Assembly (NCBI GenBank): GCA_024239055.1
Contig: JANBVJ010000001.1
Coordinates: forward strand, 186,001 to 250,000
DNA from: Patescibacteria group bacterium
GTDB taxonomy: Bacteria; Patescibacteria; Paceibacteria; Paceibacterales; UBA10102
Length of the DNA stretch: 64,000 nt
Direction: 5' to 3'
The notes beneath the pieces are model-generated. The model was given only the letters and a program-made list of their open reading frames with translations, was not told the origin of the DNA and ran no database searches. The translations under genes and the position numbers were made by a program. Shown here piece by piece: positions 1-8,937 of the stretch. Within the stretch, counting starts at the first letter, position 1; each line of letters opens with the position of its first letter.

Positions 1-852
1 ATTGCTTTTTTTGTCATGGCATTGGCCGGAGCTCTTCCCAACCTATTCGTAGGACTTTCTTCTGTTGCACACGGCATTCCAGAACTATCTTTTGGAGATG
101 TGGTAGGAAGTAGTGTTGTAGACTTGACCTTGGTAGTTGCTATTGCGGTCTTTATAGGAGGGGGATTGAGCGCCAAGGGAAAGACAGTACAGGCATCCTC
201 TGTCTTTGCTATTTTTATTGCCATACTCCCATTACTTCTGATTTTAGATGGTACACTGAGCCGAGGGGATGGAGCTGCCTTAATTCTAATCTTCATTGCA
301 TATACTGCCTGGCTGATTACTAAAAGAAGAAAATTTTCTGCAACCTTTAATAATAATGAGGAAGAACGACCAACGGTTAAATTTCGTGCTTTGTTTCTAA
401 ACTTCATTAGAATGCTAATAGGAATGGCGCTCCTTTTGGTAGCCGCTGAAGGTATGGTGAGATCTATGACGTTCTTTGCCACGGCTTTTCGGCTTCCTGT
501 TATCCTTTTGGGAATTCTTGTAAGCGGTCTGGGCACGTCTTTACCAGAAGCTTACTTTGCAATAACTGCTGCTAGAAAAGGGAAAGGAGATATTATTATG
601 GGAGACTTAATGGGTTCTGTTATTGTTGCCTCTTCTTTAGTTTTGGGTATTGTAGCTATACTTCAACCTATTATTATTGAAGACTTTTCCCCATTTGCCA
701 TAGCCCGTTTCTTTGTCTTTTTTGCCGCCCTCTTTTTCCTCTTGTTTGTGAGAACCGAGCGCAGAGTAACTAAAAAAGAAGGTATATTCCTTCTTGGGAT
801 TTATATTGCCTTTGTTGTTGCAGAAATCATCTCTCATTCCATTGGAATGTAA
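1..852 (+). CDS. Ca2+/cation antiporter (CaCA family), 5'-partial
   Basis: Integral membrane antiporter of the CaCA superfamily, expected to swap a cation such as Ca2+ for Na+ or H+ across the cytoplasmic membrane. Both alpha-repeat signatures are visible: GALPNLFVG with GDVVGSSVVDL near the N-terminus, and GLGTSLPEAYFA with GDIIMGDLMGSV in the second half, separated by a charged cytosolic loop. The frame is open through base 1 without a start, so the first helix lies outside the window; the Met at base 16 sits inside alpha-repeat 1 and cannot be the true start. The transported ion cannot be told from sequence. The family call is firm. Confidence 0.85.
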   Translation: MAFFVMALAGALPNLFVGLSSVAHGIPELSFGDVVGSSVVDLTLVVAIAVFIGGGLSAKGKTVQASSVFAIFIAILPLLLILDGTLSRGDGAALILIFIAYTAWLITKRRKFSATFNNNEEERPTVKFRALFLNFIRMLIGMALLLVAAEGMVRSMTFFATAFRLPVILLGILVSGLGTSLPEAYFAITAARKGKGDIIMGDLMGSVIVASSLVLGIVAILQPIIIEDFSPFAIARFFVFFAALFFLLFVRTERRVTKKEGIFLLGIYIAFVVAEIISHSIGM

Positions 853-874
853 TAATGTGATAAGCTAAAGACAT

Positions 875-1927
875 ATGGATATAATCTTTATATTGATTGC
901 CTCTATATTGGTTATTGGAGCTGGAGTTTCAGCTGGAGTATTTTTCCTGCGCCGTGAAATAAGAAGTTCAAAGACAACAGTAGAGAATACGAGTTTCCTT
1001 ATGCTCCAGAACCAATTGAATGAACTGCAGCGGTCTGTAGATAGCAAACTGGGGGATTCTTCCAAGATGCTCCACCAACAGCATTCAGAGTCCACAAAGA
1101 TTATTCAAAACCTTACTGAAAAACTTACCCAATTAGACGAGACCAATAAACAGGTCTTAAACTTTTCTGACCAGTTACGAAACCTGCAGGATATCTTAAA
1201 AAACCCAAAGCATAGGGGAATGCTGGGGGAGTATCATTTGGAAACTCTCTTGAAAAATGCGTTTAATCCGACGCAGTATGAAATGCAGTATAGATTTAAG
1301 GATGGCAAAACCGTAGATGCAGTGCTATTTATGGGAGATAAGATAATTCCTATTGATTCTAAATTCTCTCTTGAAAACTACAATAAAATTGTAGAAGAAA
1401 AAGATGAAAACATTAGAGCTGAGTATGAAAAAGCATTTCAGCAGGATTTAAAGAATAGAATTGACGAAACTGCAAAATATATACGCCCAGAGGAGGGGAC
1501 TATGGAGTTTGCCTTTATGTTTATTCCCGCAGAAGGCATATTCTATGACCTCTTGGTAAATAAGATAGGAGCTATTAAGTCTAATACCCGAGATTTGATT
1601 GATTACGCTATTAACGAAAAAAAGGTACATATTGTCTCCCCAACAACGTTCTACGTAACTCTGCAGAGTATGTGGCAGGGAATGCGAGCGTATCAGATAC
1701 AGGAATCTACAAAAGATATATTAAAGAACATCACTCTGCTAAGCCGTCACCTAAAGGCGTATGACGAACATATGCAGCGTCTTGGGAATCAAATGGGTAC
1801 TATTGTAAGAACATATAACACAGCCTCAAAAGAGTTTGGCAAGATAGATAAAGATGTCTTAAAGCTTACAGGTTCCTCTAATAAAACAGATGTACTAGAG
1901 CTTGACTTGCCTCATAAAGAGGAGTAA
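875..1927 (+). CDS. rmuC: DNA recombination protein RmuC
   Basis: RmuC-family protein, linked in other bacteria to limiting recombination at inverted repeats and related to restriction-type nuclease folds. Layout: N-terminal membrane anchor (residues 3-25), a coiled-coil stretch (about 35-110), then the conserved catalytic-like core with RGMLGEYHLETLL, VDAVLFMGDKIIPIDSKF and EFAFMFIPAEGIFYDLL. At 350 residues it is at the short end for the family. The start is preceded by an extended -10 box (TGATAAGCT) 8 bases before the ATG, so the mRNA is probably leaderless. It follows the antiporter by 22 bases on the same strand. Confidence 0.9.
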   Translation: MDIIFILIASILVIGAGVSAGVFFLRREIRSSKTTVENTSFLMLQNQLNELQRSVDSKLGDSSKMLHQQHSESTKIIQNLTEKLTQLDETNKQVLNFSDQLRNLQDILKNPKHRGMLGEYHLETLLKNAFNPTQYEMQYRFKDGKTVDAVLFMGDKIIPIDSKFSLENYNKIVEEKDENIRAEYEKAFQQDLKNRIDETAKYIRPEEGTMEFAFMFIPAEGIFYDLLVNKIGAIKSNTRDLIDYAINEKKVHIVSPTTFYVTLQSMWQGMRAYQIQESTKDILKNITLLSRHLKAYDEHMQRLGNQMGTIVRTYNTASKEFGKIDKDVLKLTGSSNKTDVLELDLPHKEE

Positions 1928-1969
1928 ACAAAAGGAAGGTACCTAAACAATCAAGATCGGAGATCACAG

Positions 1970-2530
1970 TTGACTGACGTTTCTATAACTACAGAAACAG
2001 CCTACGAGCCCGAACTACGGGGCTCAATACCGTGGGTCATACAGTTGTATCCAGGGGTTCGGGGAGAAAATCTTGAGTTCTACGCCATTCATCTTTGGAA
2101 TAGAATCCAGGAAGAAGCGCGTGTTCATCCGCCAGATCCGTATGCGCAGATGGCTTGTAACCAGACATTGGGGCTGTTTGGCACCTTCTTGGTGCTACTC
2201 CCTGGAGGTCAAACTTCAACAAAGGGCATACGGGATCTACTTGAAGACAGGAGTCAAAAGTGGCCTTGGAACGGAGCATCACCCCCAGGTCCACATACTG
2301 TTCTTTTGGCACCCAAACAAGCCAGGCGCAAGACCTCGTTCTTTAACGCCCTTCTGGAAGTGCTCATCAGTTCAGAATCTACGGGACAAGCAAAGGAAAA
2401 GCAAAAGCTTGCTGCAAGTCTCGTGGCCATGTTCTTTAGTGGACATCCCAGTAAAATGCGGGAGCTTGCAAAGCTTGTATCTTCTGGAGTACACTATGGA
2501 GGTCACTCCAGTATTTCAGTGGATGATTAA
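1970..2530 (+). CDS. Hypothetical protein
   Basis: Unrecognised 186-residue soluble protein with no signal peptide or membrane segment. The reading frame starts at TTG (base 1970) with a purine-rich CGGAGA about 8 bases upstream; no in-frame ATG lies near the N-terminus. The N-terminal half is rich in Pro, Trp and Gly, and the C-terminal third (AKEKQKLAASLVAMFF onward) looks alpha-helical. Base composition is more GC-rich than the neighbouring rmuC, and the gene is closed by its own strong terminator, which hints at independent transcription or acquisition. An overlapping frame (2073-2591) is a shadow. Function unknown. Confidence 0.6.
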   Translation: MTDVSITTETAYEPELRGSIPWVIQLYPGVRGENLEFYAIHLWNRIQEEARVHPPDPYAQMACNQTLGLFGTFLVLLPGGQTSTKGIRDLLEDRSQKWPWNGASPPGPHTVLLAPKQARRKTSFFNALLEVLISSESTGQAKEKQKLAASLVAMFFSGHPSKMRELAKLVSSGVHYGGHSSISVDD

Positions 2531-2547
2531 CCGTCAAACAGGCATTC

Positions 2548-2586
2548 AAGAGGTACGTTCCATTTATGGAAAACGGCCTCTTTTTT
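2548..2586 (+). terminator. Rho-independent terminator after hypothetical gene
   Basis: Long hairpin: AAGAGGT(A)CGTTCCAT pairs with ATGGAACG-type sequence and CCTCTT on the 3' side, tight loop, followed by seven T. It sits directly upstream of the rplU promoter, so it isolates rplU. Confidence 0.85.
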
Positions 2587-2587
2587 A

Positions 2588-2615
2588 TTGACTTTCTCCA
2601 TATTTCCCATATAAT
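2588..2615 (+). promoter_or_regulatory. rplU promoter (leaderless type)
   Basis: TTGACT (2588-2593), 16-base spacer, TATAAT (2610-2615). Only 9 bases separate the -10 box from the rplU ATG, so the predicted transcript starts within 0-3 bases of the start codon. Confidence 0.8.
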
Positions 2616-2624
2616 ACTTCTTGT

Positions 2625-2936
2625 ATGTTTGCAGTAATAAAAACAGGGGGAAAGCAATATATTGTTGAACCTGGAACAAAACTAAAAATAGAGAAACTCA
2701 AAGAAACTGAGGGTGATATTGTATTTAACGAAGTACTTTTAGTTGAAAAGAACAAAAAGCTTCAAATAGGGGAGCCTACGGTTGAGGGAGCTAAGGTTAT
2801 AGGAAAGATGATTGGAGAGGGCAAGAGAAAGAAAGTAGTTATTATGAAATACAAGGCAAAGAAGCGTCAGCGCACAAAAACAGGGCACAGACAACTATAT
2901 ACTGAGGTGGAAATTACAAAGATTGATACAAAATAA
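2625..2936 (+). CDS. rplU: 50S ribosomal protein L21
   Basis: Structural protein of the large ribosomal subunit, binding 23S rRNA. The 103-residue length and the sequence (MFAVIKTGGKQYIVEPGT at the start, KAKKRQRTKTGHRQLYTEVEI near the end) are standard for bL21. It has its own promoter and its own downstream terminator, so it is transcribed alone. The usual partners rpmA (L27) and obg are elsewhere in this window (57.5 kb and 22.3 kb), so the common rplU-rpmA-obg operon is broken up here. Confidence 0.98.
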   Translation: MFAVIKTGGKQYIVEPGTKLKIEKLKETEGDIVFNEVLLVEKNKKLQIGEPTVEGAKVIGKMIGEGKRKKVVIMKYKAKKRQRTKTGHRQLYTEVEITKIDTK

Positions 2937-2973
2937 AGAAGGCCGTCCGTAAGGATCAGCCCTCTTCTTTTTT
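2937..2973 (+). terminator. rplU terminator
   Basis: AGAAGGCCGTCC pairs imperfectly with GGAT...CCCTCTTCT across a GTAA loop, followed by a run of T. It lies between rplU and a convergent membrane-protein gene. Confidence 0.75.
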
Positions 2974-2985
2974 TTCTCTGGAAAG

Positions 2986-3519
2986 CTATAGTCGATAGCG
3001 CTTTGCCACAAAGTCTGAGATCAACGTAGCAAAGTAGCCAAAGCCTGCGACAAAAGCTACAAAGACGGCAGGAGACCACTGCCGTTCACCCATTATCATG
3101 AGAACGACCATCGCTATACCCATGAAACCCAGAATGTACTGAGCTGCAAAGTAAGCCAGGTGGATTCTCCCGACGAGTGATACTGCCCCAATGTAGGGGT
3201 ATAAGGAATTTGGTATCTGCCGCGGCCCCAGATAAATCCGGTGCCACAGTGCAGTCCAAGCAATTCCTACCAGGAAGCAGACGGTTACTACCCAAATTGG
3301 CAAAGGCCATCTCTCCACTAGGACAAATGCTATTGCAAAATCCATAATAGAAAGAAACCATCTATCTCCCCATTTAAAGAAGTTTAAATCCTGCAAATAC
3401 AGAATTTCTCCTCTTGGGGGAATTGTGCCCTTTGCAACCGACCTCCGCTCCGAAGAAAGGAGGAGGAAAACAAAGAGAAAATTCAAGACTACAGCTAGGG
3501 CTCCAATAAATATACCCAC
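2986..3519 (-). CDS. Hypothetical multi-pass membrane protein
   Basis: Unrecognised 177-residue membrane protein with about five hydrophobic helices (roughly residues 3-21, 55-90 as a pair, 105-140 and 145-165) and short polar loops; no signature motif or catalytic residue pattern seen. It is a single-gene unit with a canonical promoter upstream (TTGACA-17-TATTGT) and a convergent neighbour (rplU). The start ATG lies about 50 bases after the predicted transcript start, so unlike many neighbours it has a real leader. Function unknown. Confidence 0.65.
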   Translation of the reverse strand: MGIFIGALAVVLNFLFVFLLLSSERRSVAKGTIPPRGEILYLQDLNFFKWGDRWFLSIMDFAIAFVLVERWPLPIWVVTVCFLVGIAWTALWHRIYLGPRQIPNSLYPYIGAVSLVGRIHLAYFAAQYILGFMGIAMVVLMIMGERQWSPAVFVAFVAGFGYFATLISDFVAKRYRL

Positions 3520-3573
3520 GTTCTATCTCCTTCTGGCACTTATGCCCCAACAAATTGTATTCGAACTAAATAA

Positions 3574-3602
3574 ACAATATCACATATTGTAATATTTGTC
3601 AA
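3574..3602 (-). promoter_or_regulatory. Promoter of membrane protein gene
   Basis: On the - strand: TTGACA (3597-3602), 17-base spacer, TATTGT (3574-3579). Predicted transcript start near 3567, 48 bases before the ATG at 3519. Confidence 0.7.
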
Positions 3603-3627
3603 CTCTTTAAAATTTCTTAAATTAAGG

Positions 3628-4257
3628 CTAGCGGCGAGATTCAAGAGCTGAGGTTAAGGTCTCCTCATCTGCGTATTCCATCTCGCCTCCCATTGGAAGT
3701 CCTCTTCCAAGACGTGTAGTTTTTATCTTTAAAGGTTCAAGCATCCGTTCAAGATACAGCATTGTTGCTTCACCCTCAGTTGTGGGATTTATTGCTAAAA
3801 TAACCTCATCAAAAGTAGTGGAGGAAAGACCTGCTTTTGTTGGATTTACAATATACTCTTTAAGAATTTGAACCCTAAGCTTTTTTAAATCCTCACGTCG
3901 CAACTGGCCTACCGTGCCACCCAAGATGAAATACAGACCACTGTACTTCTTTGTCTTTTCCAAGGCCTCCAAATCACTTTCTTTTTCCACTACGCAGAGT
4001 AGGGAAGTGTTCCGTTGTGAGTTGCGACATATAGTACAGAGAGTTGTATCTCCATTTTCTCTCTTATCAAATGGATTAAAGCAGAAAGAACAGAGCGCAG
4101 TATTTGCTCTCAGTTCTGTAATTGAAGACATGAGCTGTTCTGCATCTTCTTTAGAGGCTTTTAAAAGATAAAAAACAAAACGAGCCGCTCCTCTGCGGCC
4201 CACTCCCGGAAACTTAGAGAATATTTCAATGAGATTCTGTACGGCTTTCGGATACAT
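3628..4257 (-). CDS. recR: Recombination mediator RecR
   Basis: RecR works with RecO/RecF to load RecA on single-stranded gaps. At 209 residues it has all family parts in order: helix-hairpin-helix FPGVGRRGAARFVFYLL (about 15-32), a four-Cys zinc finger (CSFC...CTIC, about 57-78), a Toprim core starting at LLCVVEKESDLEALEK and containing VILAINPTTEGEATMLYL, and a C-terminal GRGLPMGGEMEYADEETL segment. It starts 5 bases after the dnaB stop, so it is translated from the same mRNA as the replicative helicase. Confidence 0.95.
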   Translation of the reverse strand: MYPKAVQNLIEIFSKFPGVGRRGAARFVFYLLKASKEDAEQLMSSITELRANTALCSFCFNPFDKRENGDTTLCTICRNSQRNTSLLCVVEKESDLEALEKTKKYSGLYFILGGTVGQLRREDLKKLRVQILKEYIVNPTKAGLSSTTFDEVILAINPTTEGEATMLYLERMLEPLKIKTTRLGRGLPMGGEMEYADEETLTSALESRR

Positions 4258-4262
4258 TGATA

Positions 4263-5669
4263 TTAAAATGGTTCTTTTGTTGGCTCCTCACCGTTTATGG
4301 GCTCTTGCATATCTTTTCCCAAATCACTAAAACTAACTGTTTTTTCATTAAAGAATAACTTTACTCCACCTACTGGTCCATTTCTATGCTTTGCCACAAT
4401 AATATGAGCTATATTCTTATCTGGTGTATCAGGTCGATACTTATCTTCGCGGTATATAAACATGACGACATCGGCATCCTGTTCTAAAGCACCAGACTCC
4501 CTAAGATCAGGTAGACGAGGTATTGGAGGAATTCTCCGTTCCACTTCTCTAGATAATTGAGATAATGCTACAACAGGAATGTTTAACTCCCGTGCCAACT
4601 GCTTTAAGGAACGGGATATCTCTGTAATCTGTTGAACGATAGGGGCTTGTGAGTTTCTTGGCTCAATAAGCTGTAGATAATCAATAATAAGTAGACCAAG
4701 TCCCTGATTTGCCTGCAGGCGCCTTGCCATAGCCCGCATCTGCAAAATATTTATGCCAGGGGTATCATCTACAAATATAGGGGCTTCCGATAAAGTACCT
4801 AAAGCTGTCTGTATTCTCTCAAAGTCATTATCCTGACCTTGATGAGATAGCTTTCCTGTGCGTAACCTCCACAAGTCTACACCTGCTTGAGCGGCAATAA
4901 ATCTATCCACCACCTGATCTTTTGACATCTCCAAACTAAATATACCAACTGGAATCTTGTGATTTAATGCCACACGTCTTCCAATATCCATAGCTAATGC
5001 TGACTTCCCTAAAGAAGGACGAGCAGCTAGTATAATTAAGTCTGACTTCTGGAATCCTGAAAGTATATTATCTAAATCCTTAAATCCAGTTGGAACTCCT
5101 CTTGTGCCACCATCATTCTTTGAGAGTCTGTCTATTCTCTCAAAGGCCTCTTCTAGGGCATCTTTAATCTTTGTAAAGTTCTTAGAAAGGGATTTTTGAG
5201 AAAGAGCAAAAAGACTCGCCTCAGCCTTATCTAATAAAATATCTGATTCTTCTTTTTCATCGTACCCCATTAACTCTATTTCTTGAGAAACACTAATCAT
5301 ATCACGTAAGATACGCTTTGACTGGACTATTTTGGCATACGTAAGAATATGAGAAGCAGTGGGTACCATATTAATAAGATCTGTAAGATATGCCTGACCT
5401 CCAATACTCTCTAACTGTTTCTTTTCTTTTAATCTTGATGCCACAGAAAGTAAATCTATAGGATCTGATCTATCAAATAACTCTTCCATGGCGGTATAAA
5501 TAATGCCATGATTACCTTTATAAAAATCTCTCGATTCCAATAAATCTATAACTTTAAGAATTGCATCCTTATCTAACATTAAGGCACCCAAACATGACAT
5601 CTCAGCCTCAATGTTTTGAGGAGGAAGTTTAATAATACTTTGTGTTGTTTGCGTTTGAGAATCTGGCAT
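4263..5669 (-). CDS. dnaB: Replicative DNA helicase DnaB
   Basis: Hexameric 5'-3' helicase at the replication fork. The N-terminal helical domain (residues about 15-115, starting PPQNIEAEMSCLGALM) is followed by a linker and a RecA-like motor with Walker A ARPSLGKSALAMD (about 220), the H-motif region VVALSQLSREVERR and the arginine-finger segment MFIYREDKYR near the C-terminus. The length, 468 residues, is normal and no intein is present. First gene of a dnaB-recR unit. Upstream, an extended -10-like TGTTAATCT lies 12 bases from the ATG. Confidence 0.96.
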   Translation of the reverse strand: MPDSQTQTTQSIIKLPPQNIEAEMSCLGALMLDKDAILKVIDLLESRDFYKGNHGIIYTAMEELFDRSDPIDLLSVASRLKEKKQLESIGGQAYLTDLINMVPTASHILTYAKIVQSKRILRDMISVSQEIELMGYDEKEESDILLDKAEASLFALSQKSLSKNFTKIKDALEEAFERIDRLSKNDGGTRGVPTGFKDLDNILSGFQKSDLIILAARPSLGKSALAMDIGRRVALNHKIPVGIFSLEMSKDQVVDRFIAAQAGVDLWRLRTGKLSHQGQDNDFERIQTALGTLSEAPIFVDDTPGINILQMRAMARRLQANQGLGLLIIDYLQLIEPRNSQAPIVQQITEISRSLKQLARELNIPVVALSQLSREVERRIPPIPRLPDLRESGALEQDADVVMFIYREDKYRPDTPDKNIAHIIVAKHRNGPVGGVKLFFNEKTVSFSDLGKDMQEPINGEEPTKEPF

Positions 5670-5723
5670 ATTTATATTTTTAGATTAACAAAAATAAATT
5701 TTTATAACAACCATATAACAATT

Positions 5724-7094
5724 TTATATTTTTTGAATTTTATACCCACTATTTGTATCTTGTAGTTTCCAACCCATATCAATTAATTTATTTCGTACTA
5801 AATCAGCTTCTTTATATTTTTTTTGGTTTCTTAAATCTTCTCTTTTTTGAGCTAATTTCTTTATATTTTCTGGAATTGATAAATCTTTTTCTTTAATTAT
5901 AAATCCAAATATTTTATCTATTTTTTTTATGTATAAAAGAATTTCCTGTGAATCTTTTGTTGAAAACTTTTCTTTTGCAATTAACGAATTACTTTTTTTA
6001 ATTAAATATAGTAAAGAAGTTAAAACAAGTGGAGTATTAAAATCATCTTCCATAGATCTTTTAAAAATTAATTTAAATTCTTTTAATATATTATTATTTT
6101 CTTTTCCTTTTTGAGAATCATTTAATTTTCCAATAAATTCATCTATACGTTCTAATTCTTTCTCTGCTTGTTCTATTCTTCTTTCTGAGTATTGAAGAGG
6201 GGAGCGATAGCTAGTCTTTGAGACAAGATAGCGTAGTAGACGGGCTGGGTGATCTTTTAAGAACTCTTCAATGGTAATGAAGTTATTTAATGACTTTGAC
6301 ATCTTTTGCTTCTCCATACGCAGAAGCCCTGAATGTATCCAGTATCTAACAAGAGGGGATTTACCTGAGATTGCTTCCATCTGAGATATCTCAGCCTCAT
6401 GATGAGGAAAGATAAGATCTATTGCTCCTCCATGCATATCATACTGCACTCCAAACTCCTTTTCTGTAATGGCTGTATCCTCAATGTGCCAACCAGGACG
6501 TCCCTCTCCCCATGGACTATCCCATTTGGGTTCTCCTTTCTTTGAGAGCTTCCACAAGGCAAAGTCGCCTTTGTTTCTTTTGTCTTTTGCTTCGTCAATA
6601 CGAGAGACTGCATCCTCAGCTCCCTGCTTTGTTCTACCAGATAGCTTACCGTAGTCTTTAAACTTTGAAATATCGTAATAAATACCGTCTTTCAACTCAT
6701 ATGCGTATCCTTTTTTTATTAATCTCTCAATTTGGGAGATAATCTCTTTTATGTATGAAGTAGCTCTGGCATATTTGTCAGGGCTATCAATACCAAGACT
6801 TTTCATGTCTTTTAAGAATGACTTTTCAAACTCCAAAGCTAACTTATTTGGTTCTTTATTCTGTTCTTTTGCCCGCTGAATTATCTTGTCATCAATATCT
6901 GTAATGTTTATAAGATAGGAAACATTAAAACCAGCATATCGAAGGTATTTTACAATGATGTCAAAGATAATATATGTTCTGGCATGGCCAAGATGCGAGG
7001 AATCATAGACTGTAGGCCCACAAACAAAAAGTTTAAGCTTCTTTGGCTTTATAACTTCCTTTTTTCTGGAAATAGTATTAAAGATTCGTATCAT
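5724..7094 (-). CDS. cysS: Cysteinyl-tRNA synthetase
   Basis: Charges tRNA-Cys. Class I features: CGPTVYDSSHLGHARTY (the HIGH motif is HLGH), GEGRPGWHIED, FPHHEAEISQME and KMSKSLNNF. I choose ATG 7094 (MIRIFNT) rather than one 12 codons upstream because MIRIFNT is the usual N-terminus and an extended -10 box (TGATAGAAT) ends 7 bases before it, implying a leaderless mRNA. Of the four zinc ligands known in E. coli CysRS, the WHIEC cysteine is Asp here (WHIED). The last third (5724-6180) is markedly more AT-rich than the catalytic part. Confidence 0.95.
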   Translation of the reverse strand: MIRIFNTISRKKEVIKPKKLKLFVCGPTVYDSSHLGHARTYIIFDIIVKYLRYAGFNVSYLINITDIDDKIIQRAKEQNKEPNKLALEFEKSFLKDMKSLGIDSPDKYARATSYIKEIISQIERLIKKGYAYELKDGIYYDISKFKDYGKLSGRTKQGAEDAVSRIDEAKDKRNKGDFALWKLSKKGEPKWDSPWGEGRPGWHIEDTAITEKEFGVQYDMHGGAIDLIFPHHEAEISQMEAISGKSPLVRYWIHSGLLRMEKQKMSKSLNNFITIEEFLKDHPARLLRYLVSKTSYRSPLQYSERRIEQAEKELERIDEFIGKLNDSQKGKENNNILKEFKLIFKRSMEDDFNTPLVLTSLLYLIKKSNSLIAKEKFSTKDSQEILLYIKKIDKIFGFIIKEKDLSIPENIKKLAQKREDLRNQKKYKEADLVRNKLIDMGWKLQDTNSGYKIQKI

Positions 7095-7156
7095 TAACAA
7101 CATTCTATCACATTTTTCATGATTGAGCATGGAATCGCAGTATGCTACGATAAGAA

Positions 7157-7750
7157 ATGATGTTGAAAAAAGATCTCGTTAACAGCGGCATAATAGGATT
7201 CATTATTGCCGTTATCTTATTAGGAATATCAAAAAATATTTCAATTGAAGTTCCGAATCTATGGATGGCTCTTTTTGTTTTCCCTGTGCTTTCGGTAATC
7301 GGAATATTTATTGCCTCTTTGTTAGCTAAGAAGTTTGCAGTATTACTGCAAGCAGCTAGGTTCTTTCTAGTAGGAGGATTAAATACCTTTATTGATCTTG
7401 GAATCTTAAATCTCTTAATCTTTGTAGGAGGAACTGCCGTTGGAATATGGTTTTCTGTATTCAAAGGAATCGCCTTTGTTGTAGCTGTACTTAACAGTTA
7501 CGTATGGAACAAATACTGGACTTTTAATGTAAAAACTCGCAGACAAGGGAAAGAGTTTGTTCAGTTCTTATTAGTCAGTATTGTAGGATTCATTATTAAC
7601 GTAGGGGTCGCATCCTTTTTCGTAAATGTTGTTGGAGCTCCAGATACCATATCTGAAAACATATGGGCAAATGTTTCAGCCGGCATAGCAACACTTACCG
7701 CTATGCTCTGGAACTTTATGGGATACAAACTTATTGTATTTAAGAAATAA
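7157..7750 (+). CDS. GtrA-like membrane protein
   Basis: Small polytopic membrane protein of the GtrA family, whose members are associated with moving lipid-linked sugars or with glycan decoration. Two N-terminal hydrophobic helices (about residues 8-60) precede the GtrA core: AARFFLVGGLNTFIDLGILN, then SVFKGIAFVVAVLNSYVWNKYWTF, then two further helices ending in WNFMGYKLIVFKK, a typical family ending. It starts divergently from cysS with a possible leaderless promoter (TGCTACGAT just before the ATG pair at 7157/7160). Its stop codon overlaps the dnaX start by one base, so the two are co-translated. The exact substrate is unknown. Confidence 0.8.
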   Translation: MMLKKDLVNSGIIGFIIAVILLGISKNISIEVPNLWMALFVFPVLSVIGIFIASLLAKKFAVLLQAARFFLVGGLNTFIDLGILNLLIFVGGTAVGIWFSVFKGIAFVVAVLNSYVWNKYWTFNVKTRRQGKEFVQFLLVSIVGFIINVGVASFFVNVVGAPDTISENIWANVSAGIATLTAMLWNFMGYKLIVFKK

Positions 7751-8862
7751 TGGCAAATCTCGTATTGTATAGAAAGTATAGGCCAAAGTCTTTTTCTGAA
7801 ATTGTAGGACAAGAACACATAGTAAAGACTCTCTTGAATGCGATAAAGGGAGATATGGTTTCACATGCATATTTATTTTCAGGACCAAGGGGAGCTGGGA
7901 AGACAACAATGGCGCGTCTATTAGCTAAAGCAGTAAGTTGCGAAAAACCCGAAGCAACAGGAGAACCCTGCAATACTTGCTCAACCTGCGAAGAAATTAA
8001 TGCGGGACGTGCAATTGATTTAATTGAGATTGATGCCGCTTCCAATAGAGGTATAGATGATATTCGCGAACTAAACGAAGGAGTTAAGTTTGCACCTTCA
8101 AAACTAAAGTATAAGGTCTTTGTGGTAGACGAGGCCCATCAACTCACAAAGGAGGCAGCAAACGCACTCCTAAAGACATTAGAAGAGCCTCCTTCGCATG
8201 CAATCTTCATTCTTGCTACCACAGAAGTCCATAAGATGATTCCAACTATTATATCTCGTACCCAGAGATTTGATTTTAGAAAGCTTACCGTACCTGAGAT
8301 AGTAACAAGACTTGAAGGAATGGCAAAGAAGGAAAAGGTTACGATTGAAAAAGAGGCCTTGGAACTCATTGCTTTAAACGCTGGGGGATCTTTAAGAGAT
8401 GCTGAATCTCTCTTGGATAAGGTTTTGACTTTTGGTCAAAAAGATGGTAAAACTGTAAAAATAACGGCAGATTCGGTAAAAGATCTATTAGGAATTGTAG
8501 ATATTAAAGTAGTATCTGATTTCGTTGATAAGGTCTTAGCAAAAGAGGCAGGGGAAGCAATAGAGTTTCTCAATAAAAGCATTGAGGACGGTATAGATCC
8601 ACAAGAGTTTGCAAAGAATCTTGTTCGTTATTTAAGACAAACTCTACTCTTGAAGATAAATCCATCCCTTAAAGATATGCTTTCAGCTGGTTTCTCAAAA
8701 GAACAACTAGAAAAGATAGAGAAACAAGGAAAGGACATAGAGGAAGGGGAGTTAACACAGATTGTAGATAGATTTGTTGCAGCTGAAAACAGAATGAAGT
8801 ATGCAAGTATTGTGCAACTTCCTTTGGAGCTTGCAGTAATTGACTCTTGCGGGATCGTCTAA
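7750..8862 (+). CDS. dnaX: DNA polymerase III clamp-loader subunit (DnaX)
   Basis: AAA+ ATPase that loads the sliding clamp. Walker A GPRGAGKTTMARLL (about residues 45-55), a four-Cys zinc module (CEKP...CNTCSTC), Walker B VFVVDEAHQL, sensor ILATTEVHK and the C-terminal oligomerisation domain ending LPLELAVIDSCGIV. At 370 residues it is a short gamma-like form without the long tau tail. The last five codons and stop lie inside the tRNA-Gln gene (overlap 8848-8862), so processing of tRNA-Gln from a read-through transcript would cut the dnaX mRNA inside its coding end. Confidence 0.95.
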   Translation: MANLVLYRKYRPKSFSEIVGQEHIVKTLLNAIKGDMVSHAYLFSGPRGAGKTTMARLLAKAVSCEKPEATGEPCNTCSTCEEINAGRAIDLIEIDAASNRGIDDIRELNEGVKFAPSKLKYKVFVVDEAHQLTKEAANALLKTLEEPPSHAIFILATTEVHKMIPTIISRTQRFDFRKLTVPEIVTRLEGMAKKEKVTIEKEALELIALNAGGSLRDAESLLDKVLTFGQKDGKTVKITADSVKDLLGIVDIKVVSDFVDKVLAKEAGEAIEFLNKSIEDGIDPQEFAKNLVRYLRQTLLLKINPSLKDMLSAGFSKEQLEKIEKQGKDIEEGELTQIVDRFVAAENRMKYASIVQLPLELAVIDSCGIV

Positions 8863-8918
8863 TGGCAGGACACCAGGTTTTGATCCTGGGTATCTAGGTT
8901 CGAATCCTAGTCCCGCAG
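8848..8918 (+). tRNA. tRNA-Gln (anticodon TTG)
   Basis: Full cloverleaf: acceptor TGCGGGA with TCCCGCA, D-arm with GGCAGG, anticodon arm CCAGG-TTTTGAT-CCTGG giving anticodon TTG, T-arm CTAGG-TTCGAAT-CCTAG. CCA is not encoded (GCA follows). The 5' end overlaps the dnaX 3' end by 15 bases, and an accessory island begins immediately downstream, making this tRNA a plausible integration landmark. Confidence 0.95.
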
Positions 8919-8937
8919 CAAAATAGGACTACACAGA

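Noticed and set aside
2073..2591. Second open frame overlapping the 1970 gene
   Set aside because: Runs into the terminator and lacks a ribosome site; the 1970 frame has a better start and ends before the hairpin.
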